The notes: generated by a model from the letters alone, not told the origin. Counted from the first letter of the stretch, positions 44,438 through 52,945 are shown. The stretch is DNA of 64,000 nt from Bermanella sp044597725 (GCF_044597725.1 NZ_CP139003.1:1922001-1986000); one strand, 5' to 3'. Numbers and translations are program-made.

Positions 44438-45361
44438 ATGGATTTGAAAAATATGCACTCTCGACCGATTGTTTACATCAGTGCAGACCCAGCTAGTACA
44501 GGGGATGCAATTTACACGCTTAACCGAGTCGTTATGCAGTTAGGCGCTTGGCCTGTGCAATCCTATTACACGGCGAAATCCGGTGATTATGATTGGACCA
44601 CTGTGCGTAAGGCCATAGATCAATGTGATGTATATATTTTATTAGTAGGTAATGGATACGGTACAACCAGTGAAAGTGGTGAAAGCTATATTCATCGTGA
44701 AGCGGTTTACGCCAAGAGTAAGCAAAAAACGGTAGTGGCTTTGCTTAAAAATGCAGAATTAAAAGGTATGGGCTCTCAGGCAGTAGAGCGTTTAAGATCT
44801 CTGCATAAGCTTATGATGTCGGGCATTTTTAAATATTGGAATGGTAACGAAGATCTATTGTTGGCTGCGCGCCAAGTACTGCGAGAACAGTTAAAACCCG
44901 AGCTAAATGTAACTGTTGAAGCCGCAACCATTCCGCAAGTTAAAGATGCGATAGTTGATACCTTAATGGATATGCAAAGTTACCCCATTAGATGTAGTGC
45001 AAAAGTATTTGCTCATGGTAATTGCCATGAAATTACCCAACAAATAACGCTTACATGGGAAACCACATTTTTAAATTTGGCGACGGTTATGACGGCACCG
45101 GTTACCGAAGATAGAATGCGCAGCACGTTAGAAGATTATGTTTCTGAACACTATCGCGATGACTTTATGAGTAGTGTGCCCGATGCCCATGCGTTGGCCG
45201 ATGTTCGTTGTAACGATATTGAATTTCAGCGTTTAAAAGCCTTTTTAAAGGGGGCAGGCGTTATTGAAAATGTTGCCAGCGAGCAAAGCGGGTTGCGTAA
45301 TTATTGGCAGCTTACCCAGGCGGGTGAAAATAAATTGCATAAATTACTCATGCCACAATAA
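44438..45361 (+). CDS. DUF4062-like domain protein with C-terminal winged-helix-like region
   Basis: A 307-residue soluble protein. The N-terminal ~130 residues have the order VYISADPAST..., then AIDQCDVYILLVGNGYGTTSESGESYIHREAVYAKSKQKTVVALL split over the next residues, the pattern of DUF4062 (a TIR/nucleoside-deoxyribosyltransferase-like fold). The middle is a charged domain without recognised features. The last ~75 residues (FQRLKAFLKGAGVIE... ...NYWQLTQAGENKLHKLL) look like a winged helix. DUF4062 occurs as a sensor or effector domain in STAND-type and other defence proteins, but no partner is seen here. One base after the AEC gene. Confidence 0.6.
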   Translation: MDLKNMHSRPIVYISADPASTGDAIYTLNRVVMQLGAWPVQSYYTAKSGDYDWTTVRKAIDQCDVYILLVGNGYGTTSESGESYIHREAVYAKSKQKTVVALLKNAELKGMGSQAVERLRSLHKLMMSGIFKYWNGNEDLLLAARQVLREQLKPELNVTVEAATIPQVKDAIVDTLMDMQSYPIRCSAKVFAHGNCHEITQQITLTWETTFLNLATVMTAPVTEDRMRSTLEDYVSEHYRDDFMSSVPDAHALADVRCNDIEFQRLKAFLKGAGVIENVASEQSGLRNYWQLTQAGENKLHKLLMPQ

Positions 45362-45396
45362 TTTTCATTTTATATTTTATAGGAATACCTGATTAC

Positions 45397-46440
45397 ATGT
45401 TCAGATTGTTGTCGTACTTAAAAGTTTTTTCGGGTATTGCGTTATGGTTGTTTGTTGCTGCCTGCTCAGAGCAGTCATCGACATCCATGTACACGCTGCA
45501 AGGTCACACTATGGGGACGACTTATAATATTCGTCTGTATAGTGATGCTGAGGTTGACCAAAAAGCACTAAAAGCCGCAGTTGATAGCATCCTAGAAGAA
45601 GTGAATCGGCAAATGTCTACCTACCAAGGTAGTAGTGAGATAAGTCAGTTTAACCATCATAATGCGCCCCATGCTATGCAGATTAGTGATGACTTTGCTC
45701 GGGTTGTGGCCCAGTCTTTTGCCATCAACCAACAAACTCAAGGTTTTTTCGATGTTACGGTGGGACCTTTAGTTAACTTGTGGGGCTTTGGTCCTGATGG
45801 TCGACCAGTAAACCCTCCTACCCATGATCAAGTTGAACAAGCTCTTGAAAAAACAGGTATGGGGGCCATTAAACTAGAAGGCGCTAAACTAAGTAAAAGT
45901 GATGATCGCTATATCGACTTAAGTGCTATTGCTAAAGGTTATGGTGTCGATTTAGTGGCCGAATATCTGCTCGATCGCAATCTAACGTCATTTTTGGTGG
46001 AAATTGGTGGTGAAATTCGAACCAACGGGCAAAAGCCCAATGCTCAGTCATGGCGCTTAGCGGTGGAGTCACCTCATTCAAGCTTAAGCGAGGGCACACG
46101 CCAAGTTCAAAATATTGTCGAACTGGGGAACGAAGCCATGGCCACCAGCGGCAATTATCGTAATTTCTACGAAATCGACGGCGTACGTTATAGTCATACA
46201 ATCGACCCATTTACGGGTTATCCTAGCGTTCATAACCTCGCATCGGTTACCATAGTGGCATCAAATTGCGCTAAGGCAGATGCGCTTGCGACTGCTATGC
46301 TAGTAATGGGAGACGAAAAAGCTCTAAAATTGGCAAATGAGCAAGATATTTTGGCTTACTTTATTGTTCATTCAGAAGACGGGCTGCAAGTTCAACAGTC
46401 CAATTCGTGGCAAAAACGGTTTCCTTCAGCGGTTAATTAA
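45397..46440 (+). CDS. apbE: FAD:protein FMN transferase ApbE
   Basis: A 347-residue lipoprotein with lipobox LFVAAC (Cys23), so it is anchored on the periplasmic side of a membrane. It has the ApbE motifs TMGTTYNIR, FFDVTVGPLVNLWGFGP, DLSAIAKGYGVD and SHTIDPFTGYP (Mg2+/FAD site). It attaches FMN to Thr in NqrB and NqrC. AGGAA precedes the ATG by 11 bases. The nqrM gene follows after 108 bp containing a stable hairpin. Confidence 0.96.
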   Translation: MFRLLSYLKVFSGIALWLFVAACSEQSSTSMYTLQGHTMGTTYNIRLYSDAEVDQKALKAAVDSILEEVNRQMSTYQGSSEISQFNHHNAPHAMQISDDFARVVAQSFAINQQTQGFFDVTVGPLVNLWGFGPDGRPVNPPTHDQVEQALEKTGMGAIKLEGAKLSKSDDRYIDLSAIAKGYGVDLVAEYLLDRNLTSFLVEIGGEIRTNGQKPNAQSWRLAVESPHSSLSEGTRQVQNIVELGNEAMATSGNYRNFYEIDGVRYSHTIDPFTGYPSVHNLASVTIVASNCAKADALATAMLVMGDEKALKLANEQDILAYFIVHSEDGLQVQQSNSWQKRFPSAVN

Positions 46441-46471
46441 GGGCACCTCTAATAAGTCACTTTAAGCTCTG

Positions 46472-46498
46472 GCCTTGATCTTGTTTCAAGGTCAAGGC
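46472..46498. other. Stable hairpin between apbE and nqrM
   Basis: A 12-base stem with one G-U pair (46472-46483 with 46487-46498) and a three-base loop. There is no following T run, so it is not a normal intrinsic terminator; it may stabilise the apbE 3' end or attenuate nqrM. Confidence 0.5.
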
Positions 46499-46548
46499 GT
46501 GGTGTTGAGGGTCTAACGGGTTAAATCGAAATATAGAGGTACAAATAA

Positions 46549-46785
46549 ATGGAAATGATGATTGTTGCATTCATATTCATGTTGATCATTGTTGCGCTTA
46601 TGTCAATTGGTGTGTTGTTACAGAATAAACCCATCACAGGCTCGTGTGGTGGGATGAGTGCCATCGGTATGGAAACCGCCTGCGATGTATGTGGCGGCGA
46701 TAAGTCGAAATGTGATACCGAGATTGAAAAGGCACAAAACTCTAATAAGGCTGATTTGGCATACGATGCCACAGAAAATAAATAG
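46549..46785 (+). CDS. nqrM: Na+-NQR maturation factor NqrM
   Basis: A 78-residue protein with one N-terminal transmembrane helix (residues 3-24) and four cysteines (Cys33, 45, 48 and 55) in GSCGG and ACDVCGGDKSKC. This is the NqrM (formerly DUF539) pattern. NqrM helps deliver iron to the Cys site between NqrD and NqrE. It is normally encoded near apbE or nqrF, as here. Confidence 0.95.
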   Translation: MEMMIVAFIFMLIIVALMSIGVLLQNKPITGSCGGMSAIGMETACDVCGGDKSKCDTEIEKAQNSNKADLAYDATENK

Positions 46786-46838
46786 GGCTGTTGTTATTCG
46801 TTAATTTGTAAAAGCCCAGTAACCAAGAAGGAAAAAAT

Positions 46839-48233
46839 ATGGCTGATTACCATTATGACGTAATCGTATTAGGTACAGGTCCGTCCGGTGAAGGTGCGGC
46901 AATGAATGCGGCCAAAAAAGGTAAAAAAGTTGCCGTTGTTGAAGAGGCACCTGTGGTTGGTGGTAACTGTACTCACTGGGGCACCATTCCATCTAAAGCG
47001 TTACGTCATTCGGTTAAACAGATTATTTCATACAATACCAACCCAATGTTCCGTGATATTGGTGAACCCCGTTGGTTTAGTTTTCCCCGTGTTCTTAAAA
47101 CGGCCGAGCGTGTTATTGCCAAGCAGGTAAAATTACGCACTGAGTTCTATAGTCGCAATCGTGTACATTTATACCACGGTCATGGACGGTTCGTAGACAG
47201 TCATACAATTGAAATTACCGAAGGGCCAGCGTCTAGTACACGTTTGCACGCTGAGCAAATTGTTATTGCCACAGGTTCTAGCCCGTTCCGTCCTCCTAGT
47301 GTCGATTTCAACCACGAACGGGTTTATGACTCAGATACAATCCTAAAATTGGAGCATACACCACGTAGCATGATTATATATGGTGCCGGTGTAATCGGTT
47401 CTGAATATGCCTCCATATTTAGCGGTTTAGGTGTGAAGGTTGATTTGATTAATCCAGGCGAACGCTTATTACCATTCTTAGATGATGAAATCAGTGATGC
47501 TTTGAGCTATCACTTACGCAATAACGGCGTTTTAATTCGTCATAATGAATTATTCGATAAAATTGATACTGACGAGCATAGCGTCACTGTGCATTTCCAG
47601 TCGGGTAAGCGCATCAAAGCTGATGCTATGCTTTGGGCTGCTGGTCGCTCAGGTAATACTCAGGACCTAGGTTTGGATTATGTAGACATTACGCCCAATA
47701 GTCGTGGTCAAGTTGAAGTAGATGATCATTATCAAACCAGCGCCGAGCATGTTTATGCCGTAGGTGACGTGGTAGGTTTCCCTAGCTTAGCCAGTGCTGC
47801 CTATGACCAAGGGCGTAGTGCCGCTGCGCATTTAGCTGGCGATGAAGACTATTGGTTTGTGAACGATGTACCCACAGGTATTTATACGATTCCTGAAATT
47901 AGCTCAATTGGCAAAACCGAGCGTGAGCTGACAACAGATAAAGTCCCTTACGAAGTAGGCCAAGCATTTTTCAAAAGTATTGCTAGGGCGCAAATCACGG
48001 GCGAAAGCGTAGGTATGCTTAAAATACTATTCCATCGTGAAACCTATGAGATTTTGGGTATACACTGCTTTGGTGACCAAGCATCTGAGATCATTCACAT
48101 TGGTCAAGCCATTATGAAGCAAGAAGGGGCGGGGAACACGGTTAAGTATTTCGTGAGTAATACCTTTAACTACCCAACTATGGCAGAAGCTTACCGTATT
48201 GCAGCCCTAAATGGCTTAAATCGCGTTTGCTAA
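46839..48233 (+). CDS. sthA: Soluble pyridine nucleotide transhydrogenase
   Basis: A 464-residue flavoprotein of the disulfide-reductase superfamily. It has the FAD motif GTGPSGEGAAMNAAK, then GGNCTHWGTIPSKALRH (the redox disulfide of related enzymes is reduced to one Cys, as in Sth), NAD(P)-binding GAGVIGSEYASIF and YAVGDVVGFPSLASAAYDQG. It moves reducing equivalents between NADPH and NAD+. AAGGA lies 7-9 bases before the ATG. Its proximity to nqr genes matches pseudomonads. Confidence 0.96.
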   Translation: MADYHYDVIVLGTGPSGEGAAMNAAKKGKKVAVVEEAPVVGGNCTHWGTIPSKALRHSVKQIISYNTNPMFRDIGEPRWFSFPRVLKTAERVIAKQVKLRTEFYSRNRVHLYHGHGRFVDSHTIEITEGPASSTRLHAEQIVIATGSSPFRPPSVDFNHERVYDSDTILKLEHTPRSMIIYGAGVIGSEYASIFSGLGVKVDLINPGERLLPFLDDEISDALSYHLRNNGVLIRHNELFDKIDTDEHSVTVHFQSGKRIKADAMLWAAGRSGNTQDLGLDYVDITPNSRGQVEVDDHYQTSAEHVYAVGDVVGFPSLASAAYDQGRSAAAHLAGDEDYWFVNDVPTGIYTIPEISSIGKTERELTTDKVPYEVGQAFFKSIARAQITGESVGMLKILFHRETYEILGIHCFGDQASEIIHIGQAIMKQEGAGNTVKYFVSNTFNYPTMAEAYRIAALNGLNRVC

Positions 48234-48241
48234 ACTAAATA

Positions 48242-48590
48242 GCTCTGGCTGCAGTAGTAGTGCGGCCGGAGCCGTAAGCGACCCCCGCAATGGGGCTTTC
48301 TAAATTCGCTCCGCTTTCCGAAAGTTGTCCGTAGTCTCACGGACGCCGTGAACACGTCCATGTGGGCTCGGGCGTGCCATCCATGGCACGCAACGCCGCT
48401 CGCTTTACGAACAGCTTTCGCAAACGGTTAAAGCTTTTGATTATCCAAACGTTTTTTGCGGGGGTCGCCTACTTATGAAATCAATACGATCAATCTTTGC
48501 TGAATTAAAAACTTATGATTCTCGGAAAGCGTGGCTGGGCTTCAAAAAACGCAACGGTTTTGAAAACCCCATTGCGGGAGCCTAAGCGAC
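48242..48590. repeat. Structured non-coding element with nested inverted repeats
   Basis: Between sthA and the next gene lie 462 bp without a gene. A 12-base stem (48242-48253 with 48261-48272) follows the sthA stop. The sequence at 48274-48300 recurs inverted twice: 48458-48472 (14 of 15 bases) and imperfectly at 48562-48587. Inside are hairpins at 48327-48344 (6 bp stem) and 48372-48391 (9 bp stem, GCGTGCCAT/ATGGCACGC). Such palindrome-rich intergenic blocks are often members of dispersed repeat families. The copy number cannot be seen from one window. Confidence 0.65.
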
Positions 48591-48695
48591 GCTGCATCAT
48601 ATAACGGAATAAGCGCTGCTGTGTTTCGACTCTTTTATTATTGAAATATCATTTCCGTTGGCCGATATAGTCTAAATATCGAATAACCTCTGGGT

Positions 48696-50072
48696 ATGAT
48701 TGCGGTGATATCTACCTCAAATACACTTACAAGTCTTATTCAACAGGTGGCTGCCAACCCCAATGCTGCTCGTACTCAGCCCGTTCAAGTAAATCCATTT
48801 AATACCGAAGCCAAGCAAGGGCTTAATCAAACTTCGGGTTTTGCTGGTGTCAGGCGCCATGTATCGGAAGATCGATTCATGGGCTCTGGTATAGCGCTAG
48901 AATTGGCGTTAAGTTCGGGGCAAAACATCAGCCTAACCATCGAAAAAGGTGTGAGTGGTGCGGTTCGCAATATTAATTTTGAAACGAGCGGACTTCTAAA
49001 CCCGGAAGATGAGGAAAAAATAAAACAATTTTTTACCCAATTAAGTGAATCAATTGATACATTGTTTTCGCAGCAAGAAAGTGATTCAAACCTTTTCGAT
49101 TTTGTGAATATGCAGGGCATTAAAGATGTTGAATTAAGCGTACAAAAAAATAAAGGCAATCTGCAGCAGCGCTTAGAGTTCGAAAAACAGGTGAATGGCA
49201 ATGGTCGAAAAGAAGTGTCTGGCGAGTGGTCGCGTTATGATCGTCTTGATGGGTCTCGCGAACAGCATAATTTTGCCTTAAGTAAGCAATCTAAAGATAT
49301 AGCCGCTGCTTATGGGCAAATGGACTACCAGTGGGTAGTAGAGCAGGTGACAGCGGGTATGGCCATTTTGGGTAATCCTTACACGGGTGATCAAGCTACT
49401 CAGTTGCAGGTAAGCAATTTTTTTGTCTCAGCTACCCACGCCTTGTTTGATAATGCCCAAAAAGGGTATGAGTTGTTTCAACACTTGGGAGCATCGTCAC
49501 TTGATTCAAAGGCGTTTGTGGGGAAGGCTATTCGCGCATTAAGTCCTTCATCTGATGTTTCGCAAACTATGCCTGGATCTGCTGTGCAGCAGGGCAGTGA
49601 TGGAGCGCAATCAATGAATGGGTTGGATGATTTTAAAGCAGATTTTGCATCTAAACGTCAAAGCGGTGGTATGAATAATAGTGGTGGTTACAAATTGTCC
49701 ATGGCGATTAGTCAGGTTAGTCGAAGCATTCAAGGAAGTTCAGATGATAAGGATAGCCAGACTCAATTTAGGCGATTATTGCTGGAATACGAAAGCAAAG
49801 GAGAAAAACAGTCTTACGATTACAGATGGAAGCATGATGAGGCGCTGATTAATCGCTTTATTAATGGTGTGTTGGATAAGGGATATTTTAAAGTGAGTGA
49901 TATTCAGCAAGGTATTTTAAATAACCAAAGTGGGCAACGTGAAGAGCTCGCTAGTTATATGCAGCGTAACGAATATCGTGCCGAAGACAATAATAAACCA
50001 GCCGCCCAGCATGGTTATATTAAACCCGAGCGTTATCGGGAGCATAGCCACAGAGTAAACTATACCGTTTAA
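48696..50072 (+). CDS. Unrecognised 458-residue protein
   Basis: A long, soluble, polar protein with no signal peptide or transmembrane segment. The N-terminal ~60 residues are Asn/Gln/Thr-rich. Residues ~65-160 look like a small alpha/beta domain (SGIALELALSSGQNISLTIE, then a helical KIKQFFTQLSESIDTLF). The middle and C-terminal parts are Gln/Ser-rich and partly disordered, with two short helical stretches (VSNFFVSATHALFDNAQ and the RRLLLEYESK region). Weak Shine-Dalgarno; the start could be later. I do not recognise a family. It is transcribed alone, 73 bp before the hydrolase start. Confidence 0.7.
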   Translation: MIAVISTSNTLTSLIQQVAANPNAARTQPVQVNPFNTEAKQGLNQTSGFAGVRRHVSEDRFMGSGIALELALSSGQNISLTIEKGVSGAVRNINFETSGLLNPEDEEKIKQFFTQLSESIDTLFSQQESDSNLFDFVNMQGIKDVELSVQKNKGNLQQRLEFEKQVNGNGRKEVSGEWSRYDRLDGSREQHNFALSKQSKDIAAAYGQMDYQWVVEQVTAGMAILGNPYTGDQATQLQVSNFFVSATHALFDNAQKGYELFQHLGASSLDSKAFVGKAIRALSPSSDVSQTMPGSAVQQGSDGAQSMNGLDDFKADFASKRQSGGMNNSGGYKLSMAISQVSRSIQGSSDDKDSQTQFRRLLLEYESKGEKQSYDYRWKHDEALINRFINGVLDKGYFKVSDIQQGILNNQSGQREELASYMQRNEYRAEDNNKPAAQHGYIKPERYREHSHRVNYTV

Positions 50073-50145
50073 AAAACTCATATCATGATTGTTCACAAGG
50101 AGGTATATTGCGCACCCAAATGATTGTTTCACCAAAGAGAGCGCT

Positions 50146-51036
50146 ATGTCTGTAGTATTGGAACCTTGGTCATTTCAAATAAAATCTGATTTTTCTCTGC
50201 GTGGCTGGCGTACGCGGTTTAGCGGTAAGCCCGTGATTGTATTTTTACATGGTAATGGTTTTAGTAGTCTTACTTATAAGCCCATGCTAGATATACTTTC
50301 CCAAGACTTTGATTTGATTGTCCCTGATCTACCTGGTCATGGTGATAGTGGCTATGGAGAAGGGTTTGATGTTTGGAATGATGCCGCTAAGTTCATGTCC
50401 AGCGTATTAAATAACTTATCTCACCAAATCCAGGCAACAACTCCAATTTTTGGTTTGGGGCATAGTTATGGCGGTGTTATTACTGGTTTGATGGCAGGTA
50501 ATGATGAAAAGCGTTTTAAAAAGATTATGCTTCTCGATCCGGTGATTTTTTCAAAGGGTATGTTAAGCGTTATGACGGCGGGTGATTTGTTTGGTTTGCT
50601 AGAAAGAACACCACTTGCCAAGCAGGCTCGTGCGCGAACCACTCAGTGGAGTTCTAAGCAAGAGGCCTTCGATTATTTTCATGAGCGTGGCACATTTAAA
50701 GGGTGGCGAGAAGACGCGCTGCAGGCGTATGTTGATCACGCATTGGTAAGCAATGATGAAGGTGTTCAGCTCAAGTGCCCTACATCCATTGAGTCAAAGA
50801 TTTTTGCCAGTTACCCTAAAAAACTGTGGTCAAGTTTAAGTAAAGTTAGCTCACCATGTAAAATTCTTGTGGCAGAAAAGTCTTTTCCATTCATCGCCCG
50901 TTCAGTTGAAAAGCTATCGAGATTGCGTCCTTATTCTTCTGAGCGTATAGAGGGTGGGCATTGTTTCATGCAAGAAAACCCTGAGGTCGCAGCGGAGCAT
51001 GTTAAACAATGGTTTTTAGAGTCGCGTATTTTTTAA
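50146..51036 (+). CDS. Alpha/beta hydrolase
   Basis: A 296-residue alpha/beta-hydrolase. It has the oxyanion-hole HGNGFSSLTY (residues ~33-42), DLPGHGDSG, nucleophile elbow GHSYGG, and the catalytic His in GGHCF near the C-terminus. No signal peptide. ATG 50146 is preferred over the upstream frame start because it has a purine-rich AAAGAGAG upstream and the usual N-terminus. Esterase or lipase-like activity is likely; substrate unknown. Confidence 0.88.
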   Translation: MSVVLEPWSFQIKSDFSLRGWRTRFSGKPVIVFLHGNGFSSLTYKPMLDILSQDFDLIVPDLPGHGDSGYGEGFDVWNDAAKFMSSVLNNLSHQIQATTPIFGLGHSYGGVITGLMAGNDEKRFKKIMLLDPVIFSKGMLSVMTAGDLFGLLERTPLAKQARARTTQWSSKQEAFDYFHERGTFKGWREDALQAYVDHALVSNDEGVQLKCPTSIESKIFASYPKKLWSSLSKVSSPCKILVAEKSFPFIARSVEKLSRLRPYSSERIEGGHCFMQENPEVAAEHVKQWFLESRIF

Positions 51037-51051
51037 GTGGCTAAGAATAAT

Positions 51052-51085
51052 AAGGGAGATGTTTCAGGCTCCCTTTTATTTTGAC
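51052..51085. terminator. Intrinsic terminator, hydrolase gene
   Basis: Seven-base stem (AAGGGAG at 51052-51058, CTCCCTT at 51069-51075), ten-base loop and T-rich tail, just after the hydrolase stop. The A-rich left side could also serve the minus-strand gene ending at 51101. Confidence 0.7.
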
Positions 51086-51100
51086 TAAAACCTAACTTAA

Positions 51101-51679
51101 TTAAGCTTTGACTTCTTTTACGTATTCAGCAGGAATATCTTTGTTGATGTACGCCATGCCCAACTTGTTTTGATAATCCATGCGATCGGCTGTCATAGGA
51201 TCAATATTGGGTTGTTCTAGTTTCATTTCACTATAAAGCGCGTTTACGTAATCAACGTATTCATCTGTACCCGTTAGTAGAAAGGCCGCAGCTCCGACAT
51301 CGGTTTTTACCTGATCTTGTAATTCACCTGGTAAGGTCATTTCAATAACCGCAGGTGTTTCTTTGCCTTCATTTTTTGCAGCTAGCTGCATGTTACGTGA
51401 GTGAGTTTTTTTGTTCGCCCAGTAGTAAGCAAGGGACTTGCTTTGCGTGATAAACACAGGTTGCTTGCTTTCGTTGTAGCTATTACCAATGGTTGCCATG
51501 GTGTGCTTAATAGCTTTGTTAAGTTCTACATCGCCAGAGCGTTGAATGCCATTTTGTAAAATGCTTGATACTAATCCCGATGTTGTGCCGTGATACCACG
51601 TATTACTGCTAGCAAACCCTGATTCTGATAATAGGGTATTGTGGTCGTTAAATTCGGTAGGGATGTCTTGCTGGCTCAT
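51101..51679 (-). CDS. Possible ADP-ribosyltransferase-like (ART-fold) protein
   Basis: A 192-residue protein. The start at 51679 has GGAG at 8-11 bases upstream. WYHGTTSGLVSSILQNGI (His30-Gly31-Thr32) matches the H-G-T/S motif of ART-fold enzymes of the H-Y-E type. A FITQSKSLAYYWA segment (about 76-88) could hold the second-site tyrosines, and the C-terminal DIPAEYVKEV resembles the IPxEYI end of ART-like and RNA 2'-phosphotransferase-like proteins. No third-motif Glu is certain. It is the last of five co-directional genes, two genes downstream of a sirtuin. ART-like is a tentative call; not a known toxin or Tpt1. Confidence 0.5.
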   Translation of the reverse strand: MSQQDIPTEFNDHNTLLSESGFASSNTWYHGTTSGLVSSILQNGIQRSGDVELNKAIKHTMATIGNSYNESKQPVFITQSKSLAYYWANKKTHSRNMQLAAKNEGKETPAVIEMTLPGELQDQVKTDVGAAAFLLTGTDEYVDYVNALYSEMKLEQPNIDPMTADRMDYQNKLGMAYINKDIPAEYVKEVKA

Positions 51680-51766
51680 GGTGGCTCCACTCATGCTGGC
51701 GTAATGTTCAAAACCCGTATTATAGCAGGGTGTGCCTAGCGGCAAAAGACTTGACCCATGAAGGGG

Positions 51767-52210
51767 TCAAGGCAGCTGTTGTAATTCTTTGCGGATAGCT
51801 TCAACCCGATTTCGATTGACACCTAGGTCGCTATAACCAACTCGAGATGCACTGCGCACTTGGATTATCGGTTCGTTGCGATAAAACTCTACGTCGTCGA
51901 CAAAACCAAAGAAACGAGATGAGAATTCGGCGTGGAGATATTCTGAGTTTTGTTTAATGATCTTTGCCTGTTCCTTGCTATTAATGGTCTGAATTAGATC
52001 TTCCCATAAGTTGGCAAGCGTTTCGGTGCCTCGAGGTTGAAGAGGCGGTATGTGTGCAGAGTTATTTTTACTCTCCATGCTAGATACGCAGTTTGGTGTT
52101 GAGGGGCAGGGTGCAAGAGCCCCATTTTGAATACCTAAGTTGCTAGGGGGTTGGTTGGCGCAGGCGCTTACGAGTGTAACTAGGAGTAGGGCTGTAATAG
52201 GCTTAATCAT
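51767..52210 (-). CDS. DUF1499 family lipoprotein
   Basis: A 147-residue protein with a lipoprotein signal peptide and lipobox LVSAC (Cys17). The body matches DUF1499: CPSTPNCVSS, then YLHAEFSSRFFGFVDDVEFY and IQVRSASRVGYSDLGVNR. Function unknown. It overlaps the sirtuin gene by 8 bp, so they are coupled. Confidence 0.88.
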   Translation of the reverse strand: MIKPITALLLVTLVSACANQPPSNLGIQNGALAPCPSTPNCVSSMESKNNSAHIPPLQPRGTETLANLWEDLIQTINSKEQAKIIKQNSEYLHAEFSSRFFGFVDDVEFYRNEPIIQVRSASRVGYSDLGVNRNRVEAIRKELQQLP

Positions 52211-52928
52211 GTTTTTGTATGTATTCCATTGCGCGCATTTTGTGATAGACCACTTTTTTGTAGGGTAAAATCACAGGGTTTGGATCAACAACATCAATGG
52301 GAATTTTACGTTTTATGGCGATATCGAGTGCCATATTGGTAATATTTACACTAAATGAGGTGCCCATGAATATCATGCGCTGTGTTTGTTCCATGCGCTC
52401 TAGTGCTTGGTTAATTCCATAAAGGTCTGTGTAATATTCATCAAAGAGCAAAACGAAAGGTTTATAGCTTTCCATTAATGTTGGCGTGTTAGTGATATTA
52501 AATACTGATAGCAGTGATGCGTGAAGATCGTTTTCATCCACTTTGTCCCATGGTGTATCAACCAGCCCCACAGGGTCCCCTTGAGTATGATAAAGGGTCA
52601 TCTTGTCGATGCGACCATGAATGGCAATATAATCTTTATTTCCTGCTTTGCCGTCTAAACCATCAATGTTTTGCGTAATGAGGTTCTTGTTGGCAAGCCA
52701 TCGATGTACGTCATTTTCGGCATGGTGTCGGTAAGTAATGAACCGGTGGTAATACCAAGCAAGAAATTCGGCGGGGTGGTGTTGGTACATATGGCGTGTG
52801 GCCATTTCCATTGGAGTGTAATTTTGACTGCCCACAGTCCAGTAGCCATCCTCACCTCGGAAGGTAGGGATTCCACTCTCGGCGCTTATTCCCGCGCCTG
52901 TTATATATAAATCGTCGCTTGTGGGCAT
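52203..52928 (-). CDS. Sirtuin (Sir2) family protein lacking all cysteines
   Basis: A 241-residue protein with GAGISAESGIPTFRG (NAD site), TQNIDGLD and catalytic IHGRID, PFVLLFDEYY and GTSFSVNI, all sirtuin motifs. The zinc-binding cysteine tetrad that normally follows the catalytic His is absent, and there is no Cys anywhere in the protein. A compact zinc-free sirtuin may deacylate small molecules or proteins, or consume NAD in another way. It lies 17 bp after a GDPD gene and overlaps the DUF1499 gene. Confidence 0.82.
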   Translation of the reverse strand: MPTSDDLYITGAGISAESGIPTFRGEDGYWTVGSQNYTPMEMATRHMYQHHPAEFLAWYYHRFITYRHHAENDVHRWLANKNLITQNIDGLDGKAGNKDYIAIHGRIDKMTLYHTQGDPVGLVDTPWDKVDENDLHASLLSVFNITNTPTLMESYKPFVLLFDEYYTDLYGINQALERMEQTQRMIFMGTSFSVNITNMALDIAIKRKIPIDVVDPNPVILPYKKVVYHKMRAMEYIQKHD

Positions 52929-52945
52929 GGAATTAAACCCTATTA

